The notes beneath the pieces are model-generated. The model worked only from the letters and a program-made list of their open reading frames with translations, was not told where the DNA came from and ran no database searches. The position numbers and the translations under genes were made by a program. This document shows positions 18,849 through 27,577 of a DNA stretch of 64,000 nt, piece after piece (within the stretch, counting starts at the first letter, position 1; each line of letters opens with the position of its first letter). Source of the stretch: CAWFNW01 sp963817405 (lineage in GTDB: Bacteria > Actinomycetota > Coriobacteriia > Anaerosomatales > Anaerosomataceae); the NCBI GenBank assembly GCA_963817405.1, contig CAWFNW010000002.1, positions 594,879-658,878 on the forward strand. Reading direction: 5' to 3'.

Positions 18849-20249
18849 ATGCCGCGCACCAAGATCATCGCAACCATCGGTCCGGCTAGCGACAGCCCGG
18901 AAGTACTGCGCACGCTCGTGGACGCGGGGATGTCGGTTGCGCGGCTGAACGCGTCGCACTCGTCGCGCGAGGAGCTAGACCGCCGGGCGCACGCTGTCCG
19001 AGCCGCCGCCGATGCTGCCGGTCGGCACGTCGCTGTGATGCTCGACCTCGGCGGGCCGAAGATTCGCGTTGGGGAGATGGCTGCCGGAACCGTGCTCGCC
19101 GCAGGCGCGCGCTTCGAGCTTCGCGGTGCTGAGTGCGTCGGGGACTCGACAGGCGCGTGCGTCACGTACGCGGGGCTCGCGAGTGACGTGCCTGTGGGAG
19201 CGGCAGTGCTTCTGGACGACGGGCGCATCGAGCTTCGCGTGACAGCGGCAGGGGAGGGCACCCTGACGACTGAGGTGCTCACCGGCGGTCCGCTCACCAG
19301 TCACAAAGGCGTCAACGTCCCGGGCGTCCGGCTCGGCGTCGAGGCCCTCACCGAGGCCGATCACGCGGATCTCGCGTGGGGTCTCGAGGCGGGCGTCGAC
19401 CTGATCGCGCAGTCGTTCGTCCGCTCGGCTGATGACGTCGAGCGGCTCCGCGCGCTCATCGGCACGGCAGCGATTCCCATTGTCGCCAAGATCGAGAAGC
19501 ACGAGGCCGTGGCCGAGCTCGACCGCATCGTCGAGGCAGCCGATGCCGTGATGGTCGCGCGCGGTGACCTGGGCGTGGAGACCGCGCCCGAGCAGGTCCC
19601 CGTCATCCAGCGGCGCATCGTGACGGCGTGCCGCCGAGCGGGAAAGCCGGTCATCGTCGCCACGCAGATGCTGGAGTCCATGACGACGGCGACGCGGCCC
19701 ACGCGCGCCGAGGCCTCAGACGTCGCGAACGCCATCTTCGCGGAGGTCGATGCGGTGATGCTCTCCGCCGAGACGGCTGTCGGCGCGCACCCGGTCGAGG
19801 CGATCGCCACGATGGTGCGTATCGCGAAGGTCGCCGAGGCCGCACTCGCCGACCGCGCGCTGGAGGTGCCAGAGCCGGGCGGGCGGTTCGACGTGACGCG
19901 AGCGGTCAGTACCGCGGCGGGCCAGATCGCGCGCGATCTGGAGCTTGCAGCGATCGTGACGGCGACGCAGTCCGGAGCCACGGCCCGGGCGGTGGCGGCC
20001 CACCGGCCGCGGACACCGATCGTCGCGGCCACGCCGCAGCCCGTAGTGGCACGGCGCCTCGCGCTCGTCTGGGGAGTCACGCCGCTTGTCGTGCCGCAGC
20101 ACGGCTCGATCGACGAGATGCTTCTGCAGGCGGCTACCGCCGTGCGCGACGCGGGAATCGCAGCCCCAGGTTCGCTGGTGGCGCTCACCGCGGGGGTCGC
20201 GGTCGGTGTGGCCGGCTCGACGAACTTGTTGCAGGTCACGCGCGTGTGA
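18849..20249 (+). CDS. pyk: Pyruvate kinase
   Basis: Converts PEP and ADP to pyruvate and ATP. It has 466 residues. Landmarks are RTKIIATIGPASDSPE, VARLNASHSSREE, DLGGPKIRVG, the KIEKHEAVAELD lysine region, MVARGDLGVE, and AGKPVIVATQMLESM followed by AEASDVANAI and a C-terminal domain. ARLNASHSS replaces the more usual RxNFSHG, a mild deviation in the substrate loop. The ATG at 18849 has an AGGAGG-type RBS at about 18837-18842. Confidence 0.96.
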   Translation: MPRTKIIATIGPASDSPEVLRTLVDAGMSVARLNASHSSREELDRRAHAVRAAADAAGRHVAVMLDLGGPKIRVGEMAAGTVLAAGARFELRGAECVGDSTGACVTYAGLASDVPVGAAVLLDDGRIELRVTAAGEGTLTTEVLTGGPLTSHKGVNVPGVRLGVEALTEADHADLAWGLEAGVDLIAQSFVRSADDVERLRALIGTAAIPIVAKIEKHEAVAELDRIVEAADAVMVARGDLGVETAPEQVPVIQRRIVTACRRAGKPVIVATQMLESMTTATRPTRAEASDVANAIFAEVDAVMLSAETAVGAHPVEAIATMVRIAKVAEAALADRALEVPEPGGRFDVTRAVSTAAGQIARDLELAAIVTATQSGATARAVAAHRPRTPIVAATPQPVVARRLALVWGVTPLVVPQHGSIDEMLLQAATAVRDAGIAAPGSLVALTAGVAVGVAGSTNLLQVTRV

Positions 20250-20315
20250 GCGTGCTGCGAGCACTGCTCAGCGCACACTCCGCCCGCCTCCACCTCCACT
20301 AGAGGTCCAATCTGT

Positions 20316-20343
20316 TTGCCCTCAGACGTCGGAGTGCTATCAT
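20316..20343 (+). promoter_or_regulatory. Candidate promoter of the ftsB-like operon
   Basis: TTGCCC (20316-20321), 16 nt, TATCAT (20338-20343), preceded by an extended TGC. It lies 73 nt before the FtsB-like start and would drive ftsB-like, DUF501 and ppx/gppA, which are tightly packed. Confidence 0.55.
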
Positions 20344-20415
20344 GCACGGCAGGTGGGCGCTTCGCGTCCGCTCCCATATCGCCGCCTGAGCCTACACGCA
20401 GCAGAAAACGGACCC

Positions 20416-21054
20416 ATGACCGCAGCGCGCAGGACGAACACCGGGGCATCAGCGGGCGCCCGACGGACCTCCCCGACGAGGAAGGCGCCGGCTCGGGCCA
20501 CTACTCGAGCCTCCTCCTCCACCGCCACGAGCGGTTCGGCAGCTCGATCCGGCTCTCGCAAGACGACCACCACTCGCGCCACCACCACGCGCTCGCGCTC
20601 GGCTGCACCCGTCCGCGGCTCGAACGCCACGCGTCGCCATCCCGTCGCCCCGAAGCGTGCGCGCCGTCGCCGTACGCCCGTCGATCGCCGGGTCATGAGC
20701 GGCGTCATCGCCGTCGCCGTGGCGCTCGCCGTCTGGGTGCTCTACCCCGCGTTCCAGCTCCAGTACCAGCAGGAGCGCGAGAAGGCAACGCTCGAGCAGG
20801 AGCTCGCTGGGCTGCAGGAGCGCAACGAGACGCTGCTCGCCCAGGTCGAGCGGCTCAAGACGCCGGAGGGCGTCGAAGAGGCCGCTCGCGAGCGGCTTGG
20901 CCTCGCCAAGGCCGGAGAGCGCGTCTACATCGTCACCGAAGGCGAGGCGACCCGAGCGCCCGAGCCCGACGTCTCGAAGCAGGCGAGCTCGGTGACGGTG
21001 CCCAAAGCCGCGCTGCTCACCCAGGCACTCGACTACATCTTCGGCGTCAGGTAA
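20416..21054 (+). CDS. FtsB/DivIC-like septum formation initiator protein
   Basis: Divisome protein candidate of 212 residues. A long basic Arg/Ser/Thr-rich cytosolic region (about 1-92) precedes one membrane helix (GVIAVAVALAVWVLYPAF, about 97-114), a coiled coil (QQEREKATLEQELAGLQERN, about 118-150) and the family-typical KTPEGVEEAARERLGLAKAGE. In FtsB/DivIC proteins this last segment links to FtsL and FtsQ. The low-complexity N-terminus is typical of actinobacterial versions. The stop overlaps the ATG of the DUF501 gene by 1 nt. Confidence 0.88.
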   Translation: MTAARRTNTGASAGARRTSPTRKAPARATTRASSSTATSGSAARSGSRKTTTTRATTTRSRSAAPVRGSNATRRHPVAPKRARRRRTPVDRRVMSGVIAVAVALAVWVLYPAFQLQYQQEREKATLEQELAGLQERNETLLAQVERLKTPEGVEEAARERLGLAKAGERVYIVTEGEATRAPEPDVSKQASSVTVPKAALLTQALDYIFGVR

Positions 21055-21545
21055 TGCCGCCAGACGCCGACACCGTACGCCTCCAGCTTGGTCGACCACC
21101 CCGCGAGCCCTGGCGCGTCGCGCAGCGGTGCACCTTCGGCTTCCCCGCAGTCATCGCGACACCGTCGCGTCTTGCCAGCGCCGAGCCCTTTCCCACGACC
21201 TTCTACCTGACGTGCCCGCACCTGGGCGCGGCGATCGCGACGCTGGAGTCGGCGGGCGAGGCCGAGCGCTGGGCGTCCCGGCTTGCCGCGGAGCCGGCAC
21301 TTGCCGCGCGCATGCTGGCCGCAGACGCCGCGTATCGCGAGGCGCGTGCCGCCGAGAGCGCCGGCGACGACGCCTGCGCGGGGGTGGGCATCGCAGGGCA
21401 GCGCGATCCGCTCGCGACGAAATGCCTTCACGCGCACGTGGCAGCCGCGCTTTCGGGTATCGATGACCCGGTGGGGCAGGGCGTCCTCGAGACGCTCGAG
21501 CCGGAGTGCCGCGACAGCCGCTGTGGCATACCCGAAGGAGCGTGA
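21054..21545 (+). CDS. DUF501 protein
   Basis: A 163-residue soluble protein of the DUF501 family, found next to ftsB and ppx in actinobacteria. Visible signatures are FGFPAVIATPSRL, PFPTTFYLTCPHLGAAIATLE, GDDACAGVGIAGQRDPLATKCLHAHVA, and a Cys-containing end PECRDSRCG. The conserved Cys/His pattern suggests metal binding, but the function is unknown. It begins with TAATG overlap with the FtsB-like gene, so it is translationally coupled. Confidence 0.9.
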   Translation: MPPDADTVRLQLGRPPREPWRVAQRCTFGFPAVIATPSRLASAEPFPTTFYLTCPHLGAAIATLESAGEAERWASRLAAEPALAARMLAADAAYREARAAESAGDDACAGVGIAGQRDPLATKCLHAHVAAALSGIDDPVGQGVLETLEPECRDSRCGIPEGA

Positions 21546-21552
21546 GCGCGGG

Positions 21553-22512
21553 GTGGAGACCGACAGGCGCCGCCTCGCGGCGATCGACATCGGCACGGTC
21601 ACGACGCGGCTGATGGTCGCCGACGTGTCCACCTCTGGCGTCGAGGAGATCGCACGCCGCTCGCGTATCACGCACCTTGGCGAGGGCTGGACGTCCACAG
21701 GGCGCTTGTCCCAGCAAGCGATGTACCGGGTCGCGGCGTGCGTGGCGGCGTTCGCCGAGGAGGCGCGTACCCTCGGCGCGAGCGAGATCGTGGCGATTGC
21801 CACGAGCGCGGCGCGCGATGCCGAGAACAGCGCGGACTTCCTCGAGCGCCTCGAGGCGACCGGCGTGCGCCCCGAGATCATCTCCGGCGCGCGTGAGGCG
21901 TACCTCACCTTCCTCGGCGCGACGTTCGACCTCGGCGCGGACGACACGCTCGTCGTCGACGTCGGGGGAGGATCGACCGAGCTCGTGTTGGGCTCGCGCG
22001 ACGAGGACGGCACAACCACCATCGAGTCTTCACGCTCGATCGATGTCGGCTCGCGCCGCGTGACGGAGCTCTTCCTCGCCTCCGACCCTCCCACCCGCGC
22101 CGAGCAGGACGCGGCGCGCGAGCACATCACGACCGCGCTCCGCCCGTACTTCGACGGGCTTAAGACCAAGCCGCGCGACATGATCGCGGTCGCCGGCGCG
22201 GCCACGAGCCTCGTCGCCATCGAACTCGGCCTGGACCCGTACGACTCCGCGCGCGTCCACGGGCACCGTCTGGGCGGCCATACGATCGCGGACATCCGCG
22301 AGGAGCTCGCCGCGCTCAGCCTCGAGCGGCGGCGGCAGGTCGTCGGTCTCGAGCCCGACCGCGCGGGCGTGATCGTCGCGGGCGCACTCATCCTGGAGAC
22401 GGCCACCGCGCTCGCGGGGCTCGATTCGACGCTCGTGAGCGAGCAGGATATCCTCTACGGTATGGTGCTCGATCGCTTCGGGGGTACGTACGAGGTGGTA
22501 CCTCCCGAATAG
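21553..22512 (+). CDS. Ppx/GppA-family exopolyphosphatase
   Basis: Hydrolyses polyphosphate and/or pppGpp. It has 319 residues, the short form with only the two actin-like ASKHA subdomains: AAIDIGTVTTRLMVADV (phosphate 1), IATSAARDAENS, TLVVDVGGGSTELVLG (phosphate 2) and VAGAATSLVAIELGL (adenosine-type loop). The GTG at 21553 has AAGGAG at 21536-21541, an 11-nt spacing, so the start is approximate. It is the third gene of the ftsB-like operon. Confidence 0.9.
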   Translation: METDRRRLAAIDIGTVTTRLMVADVSTSGVEEIARRSRITHLGEGWTSTGRLSQQAMYRVAACVAAFAEEARTLGASEIVAIATSAARDAENSADFLERLEATGVRPEIISGAREAYLTFLGATFDLGADDTLVVDVGGGSTELVLGSRDEDGTTTIESSRSIDVGSRRVTELFLASDPPTRAEQDAAREHITTALRPYFDGLKTKPRDMIAVAGAATSLVAIELGLDPYDSARVHGHRLGGHTIADIREELAALSLERRRQVVGLEPDRAGVIVAGALILETATALAGLDSTLVSEQDILYGMVLDRFGGTYEVVPPE

Positions 22513-22557
22513 TCCGGTGTGCACTCGGTCGGTGCATCAGACCGAGAGGGGATATGA

Positions 22558-22644
22558 GGCGGCGTATCCGAACTGGTACAGGAGGGGGCCTTAAAAGCCT
22601 CTGGCCGAAAGGCCGTGTGGGTTCGAATCCCACCGCCGCTACCA
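22558..22644 (+). tRNA. tRNA-Leu (anticodon UAA)
   Basis: An 87-nt class II tRNA with encoded CCA. The acceptor GGCGGCG pairs with CGCCGCT (one G-U at the end), the D arm is TCC/GGA, the anticodon stem GGGGC/GCCTC closes the loop CTTAAAA (anticodon TAA), there is a long variable arm GGCC-GAAA-GGCC, and the T arm is GTGGG-TTCGAAT-CCCAC. It lies 45 nt after the ppx/gppA stop. Confidence 0.96.
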
Positions 22645-22683
22645 CAAGTGTCCGCTAGCGCTGTCGTGCGAAAGGAGCGTGAC

Positions 22684-23349
22684 GTGTCGGTCGACTCGGT
22701 TTCTCGGCTCTGCGAAGCGCTCGTGATGCGCGATGCAGGCGCGGCGATTGAAATGATCGAGGAGGCCAAGGCGCTCGGGCAGACCGACGACCAGGTCTTC
22801 GACGCGCTCTACGCGCCCGCGCTCGCGTGCCTGGGTGGCGCGTGGGCCACCGGCGGCATCGACGAGGCGACCTTCGCTCGCTCGGCGGTCATCGCCGACC
22901 AGATCGCGCCGTTCGTCGTGCCGTCCGCCGTTCCGCGCGACCGGGGCGTGGGCGTGGTGATCGGCACCGCGAAGGGCGACCGCCACTCGGTGCTCAAGAA
23001 CATCGTCGCCTCCGTGCTCTCCGAGGACGGCTATCGCGTCTCCGACCTCGGCGTGGGCGTGCCCACGTGGGAGTTCCTCGCCGCGATCGAGCAGACGGGC
23101 GCTCGCGTGGCCATCGTCTGTGTCGAGTCGACGCCGGCGGTCCTCGGCGTGCAGCACCTGCGCAGCCGGTTGGACCGGCGCGGTCGCAACGAGGTGATCG
23201 TGCTCGCGGCAGGCGGTCTCTTCGCCGCCGAACCGGCCCGGGCGCGCGATGCCGGCGCAAGCGGCGCCATCACGAGCGCCGCGGGCGCACTGACGGTGCT
23301 CGCGCGCGTGACCGAGGACCTCCTTACGCTGCGTGGCGGTGCGCGATGA
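22684..23349 (+). CDS. Cobalamin-binding domain protein (corrinoid protein-like)
   Basis: A 221-residue soluble protein. An N-terminal helical cap (about 5-80, LGGAWATGGIDEATFARSAVIAD) is followed by a Rossmann-type B12-binding domain (about 85-215, VVIGTAKGDRHSVLKNIVAS, DGYRVSDLGVGVP). It retains the lower-ligand histidine in GDRHS. The usual D-x-H-x-x-G glycine is replaced by leucine (DRHSVL), and the cap lacks the W-x9-EH histidine of CarH. It could carry methylcobalamin for a methyltransferase or sense a corrinoid, but no methyltransferase gene is next to it. The GTG at 22684 follows AAAGGAG at 8 nt. It overlaps the TPR gene by 4 nt. Confidence 0.85.
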   Translation: MSVDSVSRLCEALVMRDAGAAIEMIEEAKALGQTDDQVFDALYAPALACLGGAWATGGIDEATFARSAVIADQIAPFVVPSAVPRDRGVGVVIGTAKGDRHSVLKNIVASVLSEDGYRVSDLGVGVPTWEFLAAIEQTGARVAIVCVESTPAVLGVQHLRSRLDRRGRNEVIVLAAGGLFAAEPARARDAGASGAITSAAGALTVLARVTEDLLTLRGGAR

Positions 23350-24509
23350 GCCGGACGAGGCCGTCGGCCACAAACGACGCCATCGACCTCGCACGCGGCG
23401 GTCGGATGGATGCCGCGGTGCGCGTGTGCTACGAGACGCTTGCGCTCGACGACCGCGATGCCCGCATCCACGCGCTCTTCGCGACTTTGATGCTTGAGCT
23501 GGGATGCGACGCCGAGGCGATCGCCGCCGCGACGCGCGCGATCGAACTCGACAGCGCCTGCGCGCCCGCGTACCTCGCGCTGGGGCTTGCGTACGACCGC
23601 TCGGCGACCACGCGCGACCAGGCGCTGCTGGTCTGGCACGAGCTCGCCGAGCTTCTGCCCGATCTCCCCGAGGCCCATATCCAGCTTGCCGAGGCCTACG
23701 GTGCGGTCGACATGGACGACGACGCCGAGGAGAGCTGGGAGCGCGCGCTTGCGCTCGATCCCCAGAGCCGCCGCGCGCTGTGGGGCCGCGCGCTCGTCGC
23801 GCTTCGCCGCGAGGGTGTCGGACCCGCGCTCGAGCACCTACGCGCGGCAGCCGAGGTCGACCCAGAGCACGACGCGTTCGTGAGCTCGCTTGCGCGGCGA
23901 GCTGCCGCTGCTGCAGCCGGCGAGGCTGCGGCGGACGACGCGGCCACAGCCGCTCACGTCGCCGCCATCGACGCGCTTGAGGCTGACGACGCGCTCGAGG
24001 CGCTTCGCGAGGTGCGCGCCGCGCTCGCCATCGACGCCAACGACGCGCTCGCGCTCGCTCTCGCGTCGGTTGCGTTCCAGCGGCAGGGTGCGGACCACGA
24101 GGCGCTCGCAACGGCGCTCCGCGCGCTCGAGATCGATCCGAACCTCCCCGTGACGCTCGCCGTGCTCGCCCGAGCGCTTGGCGGATGGCCCGGCCTTGCG
24201 CGCCGACGAGCGCGCGTCATCATCGCGCTCGCCAAGACAGCCCCGGGCGAGTCACACGCGCACGTGCTGCTTGCCGAGTCGCTCCTCGGCCTCGCCCGCT
24301 TCGAGCACGCCGAGCGCGCATACCGTGGCGCGCTCCACTTGGACGCCGCGAATGTCCGCGCCCGCTTCGGGCTCGCGCTCGTCCGGCTCATCCAAGGGTC
24401 GCACGGCGACTCGGCATTTGAGGCGCGGCAGGCGTCTGCGCTCCACATCCGGGAGAGCGGGCTTGCGTGGCGGCTCTTCGACGGCGAGCCGACAGGGGAG
24501 GAGGCGTAG
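23346..24509 (+). CDS. TPR-repeat protein
   Basis: A 387-residue, almost all-helical protein made of tetratricopeptide repeats. Examples are CYETLALDDRDARIHALFATLM, AIELDSACAPAYLALGLAYD, ALALDPQSRRALWGRAL and a C-terminal AYRGALHLDAANVRARFGLAL. There is no signal peptide or membrane segment, so it is probably a cytosolic scaffold. It overlaps the B12-binding gene (ATGA) and abuts the glycosidase-like gene without a gap, so the three products are very likely made together. Confidence 0.85.
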   Translation: MSRTRPSATNDAIDLARGGRMDAAVRVCYETLALDDRDARIHALFATLMLELGCDAEAIAAATRAIELDSACAPAYLALGLAYDRSATTRDQALLVWHELAELLPDLPEAHIQLAEAYGAVDMDDDAEESWERALALDPQSRRALWGRALVALRREGVGPALEHLRAAAEVDPEHDAFVSSLARRAAAAAAGEAAADDAATAAHVAAIDALEADDALEALREVRAALAIDANDALALALASVAFQRQGADHEALATALRALEIDPNLPVTLAVLARALGGWPGLARRRARVIIALAKTAPGESHAHVLLAESLLGLARFEHAERAYRGALHLDAANVRARFGLALVRLIQGSHGDSAFEARQASALHIRESGLAWRLFDGEPTGEEA

Positions 24510-26405
24510 ATGGACGACGCTCCTGTCCAGGCGTTCTTCGTCGGCGTCGACTACCAGCCGATCGATGACGAGCGTCGCGCCGGCGACTGGTATGAGCTCG
24601 ACTACCCGGGCGACTTCGCCGCCATCGCCGCAGGGGGACTCCGCCGGTTAAGGCTCACGTGCGCCTGGCGATTGATGGAGCCGCAGGTCGGCCAGTACGA
24701 CGAGGCGGTTCTCGCGCGCCTCGACGCGCTGATCGCCGCCGCCGCTGCCGCCGGCCTCGAGGTCGTGCTGTGCTTCTTCGCCCACGACTCCCTGGCGGCA
24801 CTCTCCGAGGCGCCGTGGGCGACCGGGCGCGATGCCTACACGGACACCTACGTCTTCGAGCGGCAGGCCGAGTTCGCTCGGCACATCGTGAGCCGCTACA
24901 AGGAGGAGCCCGCGATCGTCGCGTGGGAACTCGCCGACGCTGCCTATCTGCGTGGCTTCACCACCGAGCCGGCGCTCGAGGCGTGGACGCTCGCGCTCCG
25001 AGCCGCCGTTCGCACAATCGACGAGGACCGCCCGCTCCGGCTCGGCATCGACGCCGAGACGCATCTGCGCGCGACGGGCGTGGATGCAAGGCCCGCCATC
25101 GACCTCTGCGAAGAGGCGGCGGTCGAGTCCTCGGCCGAGTACGCCGCCTACGCCGTCGGCGGCGCCCCGGGCGGGCGCATCGGCTCCCATTTGGACGGCT
25201 TCCTGCTCCGCCTCGCGCTGGACGAGCTTCCCGCCGTCGCTGAGGGCATCGGCCCTCGCGATCTGGAGGGCTCGCCCGCTGAGGATGTCGTCCGGCTCAG
25301 GACGGGCCTCTACTCGGCGCTCATGAACGGCGCGAGCGGGGCCATGCTCCGCCGCTGGCGCGGACTCCTGACCGAGCCACGCGCGCCGTACCACGTCGAT
25401 CCCGAGGAGTCGCTCGCGGGCGTCTGCCTTACCGACGGCACGCCGACGGCCATGCTTGCGGAGGTCGGACGGTTCGCTGCGGTGGCGGCTGCGGTCAGCG
25501 GCTACGAGCTCGTGCCCGACCGCGTCGCGGTCCTGATGCCGGCCGAGCGCTACCAGGTGCTCCCGTCGCTTGCCGGTATCCGAACGCCGCGCACCTGCCT
25601 CGCTGCGTACGTGGCGGCCAAGGAGGCGCACCTCCCGGTGACCGTCGTCCGCGAGGGCGATCGCGTCGTGCGAGTGCACGTGATGATCGTGCCTGGCGCG
25701 AGCGCGCTCGACGCGGAGACGTGGCGCTCGCTCGCTGCGTTCGTGCAGGCCGGCGGCGCAGCGGTGCTCTCGTACGGCGGCGGCGATGCCGATCCGACGC
25801 TCCGCGAAATCTTCGGCGTCGAGTTCCTGGGCGACGACGGGCCGCGGACGTCGCTCTCGTGCCGGGTCGCCCAAGCCGACCTTCTCCCCGGCGTGTCCAC
25901 CTTCACGTCGCCGATTCCGGTCCCGCACTTCGCTCGGCTGGGCGGCGGCTCGGCAACCGTGGTCGCGACCGATCGCGACGGCGCGCCGCTGGTGACGCTC
26001 CGCCAGTACGGGCAGGGGAGGGCGCTCTTCGTGGCGGCGCCGCTCGAGCGCATGCTCTCCGAGGCCGACCCCGCGTCGGCACCGGATGCCGTGTGGACGC
26101 TCGTGCGCGGCATCTATGCAGGCGTGGCGGGCGCGTCGGGAGCGGCCGCGGCGCTTCGCTGCGATCGGCCCGACGTCGAATTCGCGCACTTCATCGGCAC
26201 CGACGATGACATCGTCGTGCTCCTGAACCACGCGGGTCTCGCCCAGAGTGCGACGCTCGTCTTCCCGCGCGAGGTTGCCGACGTGAGCGACGTTCGCGGT
26301 GGAACGCCGGTGCGCGTGGCGTCGACGGCGTTCGGCGTGCCGCTCACCGCGTTCGGCACTGCGTCGCTCCGGGTCACGTACCGGGGCGACGCCGGCGAGG
26401 GCTAG
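24510..26405 (+). CDS. Glycoside hydrolase-like TIM-barrel protein with GATase-like domain
   Basis: A 631-residue protein without a signal peptide. An N-terminal (beta/alpha)8 barrel of clan GH-A type (about 10-300, GVDYQPIDDERRAGDWYELD, LRRLRLTCAWRLMEPQVGQY, AFFAHDS-like) is followed by a flavodoxin/GATase1-like domain (about 345-520, MPAERYQVLPSLAG, VHVMIVPGASALDAETW) and a small beta domain. This is the GH42-like layout. At the acid/base site the usual N-E-P after strand 4 is absent: AIVAWELADAAYLRG has D-A-A. It may therefore be a non-hydrolytic carbohydrate binder. Cytosolic location beside TPR and B12 proteins is unusual for a glycosidase. Confidence 0.75.
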   Translation: MDDAPVQAFFVGVDYQPIDDERRAGDWYELDYPGDFAAIAAGGLRRLRLTCAWRLMEPQVGQYDEAVLARLDALIAAAAAAGLEVVLCFFAHDSLAALSEAPWATGRDAYTDTYVFERQAEFARHIVSRYKEEPAIVAWELADAAYLRGFTTEPALEAWTLALRAAVRTIDEDRPLRLGIDAETHLRATGVDARPAIDLCEEAAVESSAEYAAYAVGGAPGGRIGSHLDGFLLRLALDELPAVAEGIGPRDLEGSPAEDVVRLRTGLYSALMNGASGAMLRRWRGLLTEPRAPYHVDPEESLAGVCLTDGTPTAMLAEVGRFAAVAAAVSGYELVPDRVAVLMPAERYQVLPSLAGIRTPRTCLAAYVAAKEAHLPVTVVREGDRVVRVHVMIVPGASALDAETWRSLAAFVQAGGAAVLSYGGGDADPTLREIFGVEFLGDDGPRTSLSCRVAQADLLPGVSTFTSPIPVPHFARLGGGSATVVATDRDGAPLVTLRQYGQGRALFVAAPLERMLSEADPASAPDAVWTLVRGIYAGVAGASGAAAALRCDRPDVEFAHFIGTDDDIVVLLNHAGLAQSATLVFPREVADVSDVRGGTPVRVASTAFGVPLTAFGTASLRVTYRGDAGEG

Positions 26406-26438
26406 GCCCGCCCGCAACACCAGCCCCGCGCTCCGCGC

Positions 26439-26469
26439 TTGCCGTCACTTCATCAGCAGGACTTATACT
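26439..26469 (+). promoter_or_regulatory. Candidate promoter of the selenium operon
   Basis: TTGCCG (26439-26444), 19 nt, TATACT (26464-26469) lies 35 nt before the selD GTG. The -10 box is good (five of six), while the spacer is longer than usual. Confidence 0.4.
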
Positions 26470-26503
26470 GAGTATCGTTACTCGACGCGAATCGGAGGTC
26501 GTT

Positions 26504-27532
26504 GTGGAGCCTGTGCGCCTGACACAGCTCTCCAGCAAGGCGGGTTGAGCCGCTAAGTGGGGTCCGGGTGACCTCGCTCGCGTGCTCGACCAGATCAGCC
26601 CGGGCGCCTCGGAGGACCTGATGGTCGGCTTCGAGACGTCAGACGACGCCGCGGTCTACCGCCTCGGCGATCAGGCCGTGCTGCTCACGGTCGACTTCTT
26701 CACGCCCATGGTGGACGACCCGTATGACTTCGGGCGCATCACGGCGGCGAACGCACTCTCCGACATCTATGCGATGGGCGGGCGACCGCTCACGGCGATG
26801 AACCTTCTGGCGATGCCGTGCTCGCTTCCGCCGGAGATCACTGCCCGAGTGCTGCAGGGCGGCGCGGACAAGGTGCGCGAGGCGGGCGCCGTCATCGTCG
26901 GCGGGCACACCATCGACGACAAGGAGCCCAAGTACGGGCTCTCGATCATGGGCGTGGCGCGGCCCGAGGACGTCGTGCGCAACATCGGCGCGCTCCCCGG
27001 TGACGTTCTCGTGCTCACCAAGCGGCTGGGCGTGGGCATCCTGAACACGGCACTCAAGCAGGGCCTCGAGACCGAGGAGTCGCTCGCCGAGGTCATCGGG
27101 AGCATGGCGCACCTCAACCGAGCGGCCGCCGAGGCGATGGTGGCAGTCGGCGTTCACGCCGGGACCGACATCACGGGCTTCGGGATCGCGGGCCACGCCC
27201 GCGAGATGGCGCTCGGGAGCGGCTGCGCGATCGAGCTCGACCGGACTGCGTTGCCGCTCTGGCCGGGCGTGCTCCGGTACTCCGCGGACGGCGTGAAGCC
27301 CGGACGCACGGCTGACGTGCTGGCGTTCCTCGAGCCGTGGGTGGACTGGGGCTCGGCAGGCGTCGACTGGCAAGGCGTGCTCGCCGACCCGCAGACGTCC
27401 GGCGGACTACTCATGGCGGTCGCGCCCGAGAAGCTCGACGCCCTTGTGGCAGCGCTTGCCGAGCGAGGCGAGCCGGCGGCCATCGTCGGCCGCGCACTCG
27501 AAGGAGAGCCGGGCCACATTATCGTGCGATAA
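26504..27532 (+). CDS. selD: Selenide water dikinase (selenophosphate synthetase), itself a selenoprotein (TGA at 26546-26548)
   Basis: Makes selenophosphate from selenide and ATP. Read through TGA at codon 15, the product has 342 residues, matching the usual length of about 345. The active-site motif is KAG-U-AAK, so Sec occupies the catalytic position and the essential Lys follows at +3, the same spacing as Cys17/Lys20 in E. coli. Downstream are TSDDAAVYRLGDQAVLLTVDFF, ANALSDIYAMGGRPLTAMN, GGHTIDDKEPKYGLS and DITGFGIAGHA. The GTG at 26504 has GGAGG (26494-26498) at 5 nt. A SECIS-like hairpin follows the TGA. Conventional calling would start at 26582 and lose the catalytic N-terminus. Confidence 0.93.
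26559..26575 (+). promoter_or_regulatory. Candidate SECIS element in selD
   Basis: Beginning 11 nt after the TGA, GGGGTC pairs with GACCTC (6 bp, one G-U) around the loop CGGGT. Position fits a bacterial SECIS; the short simple stem makes it weaker than the peroxiredoxin one. Confidence 0.45.
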
Positions 27533-27577
27533 CGGCGCAGCGCTCACTCGGGGGCCTGCCAGACGGAAGGACAACCG

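Noticed and set aside
26582..27532. selD starting at the GTG at 26582
   Set aside because: It would lack the catalytic residue and lysine of SelD. The frame upstream through the TGA encodes them and has a proper start with RBS.
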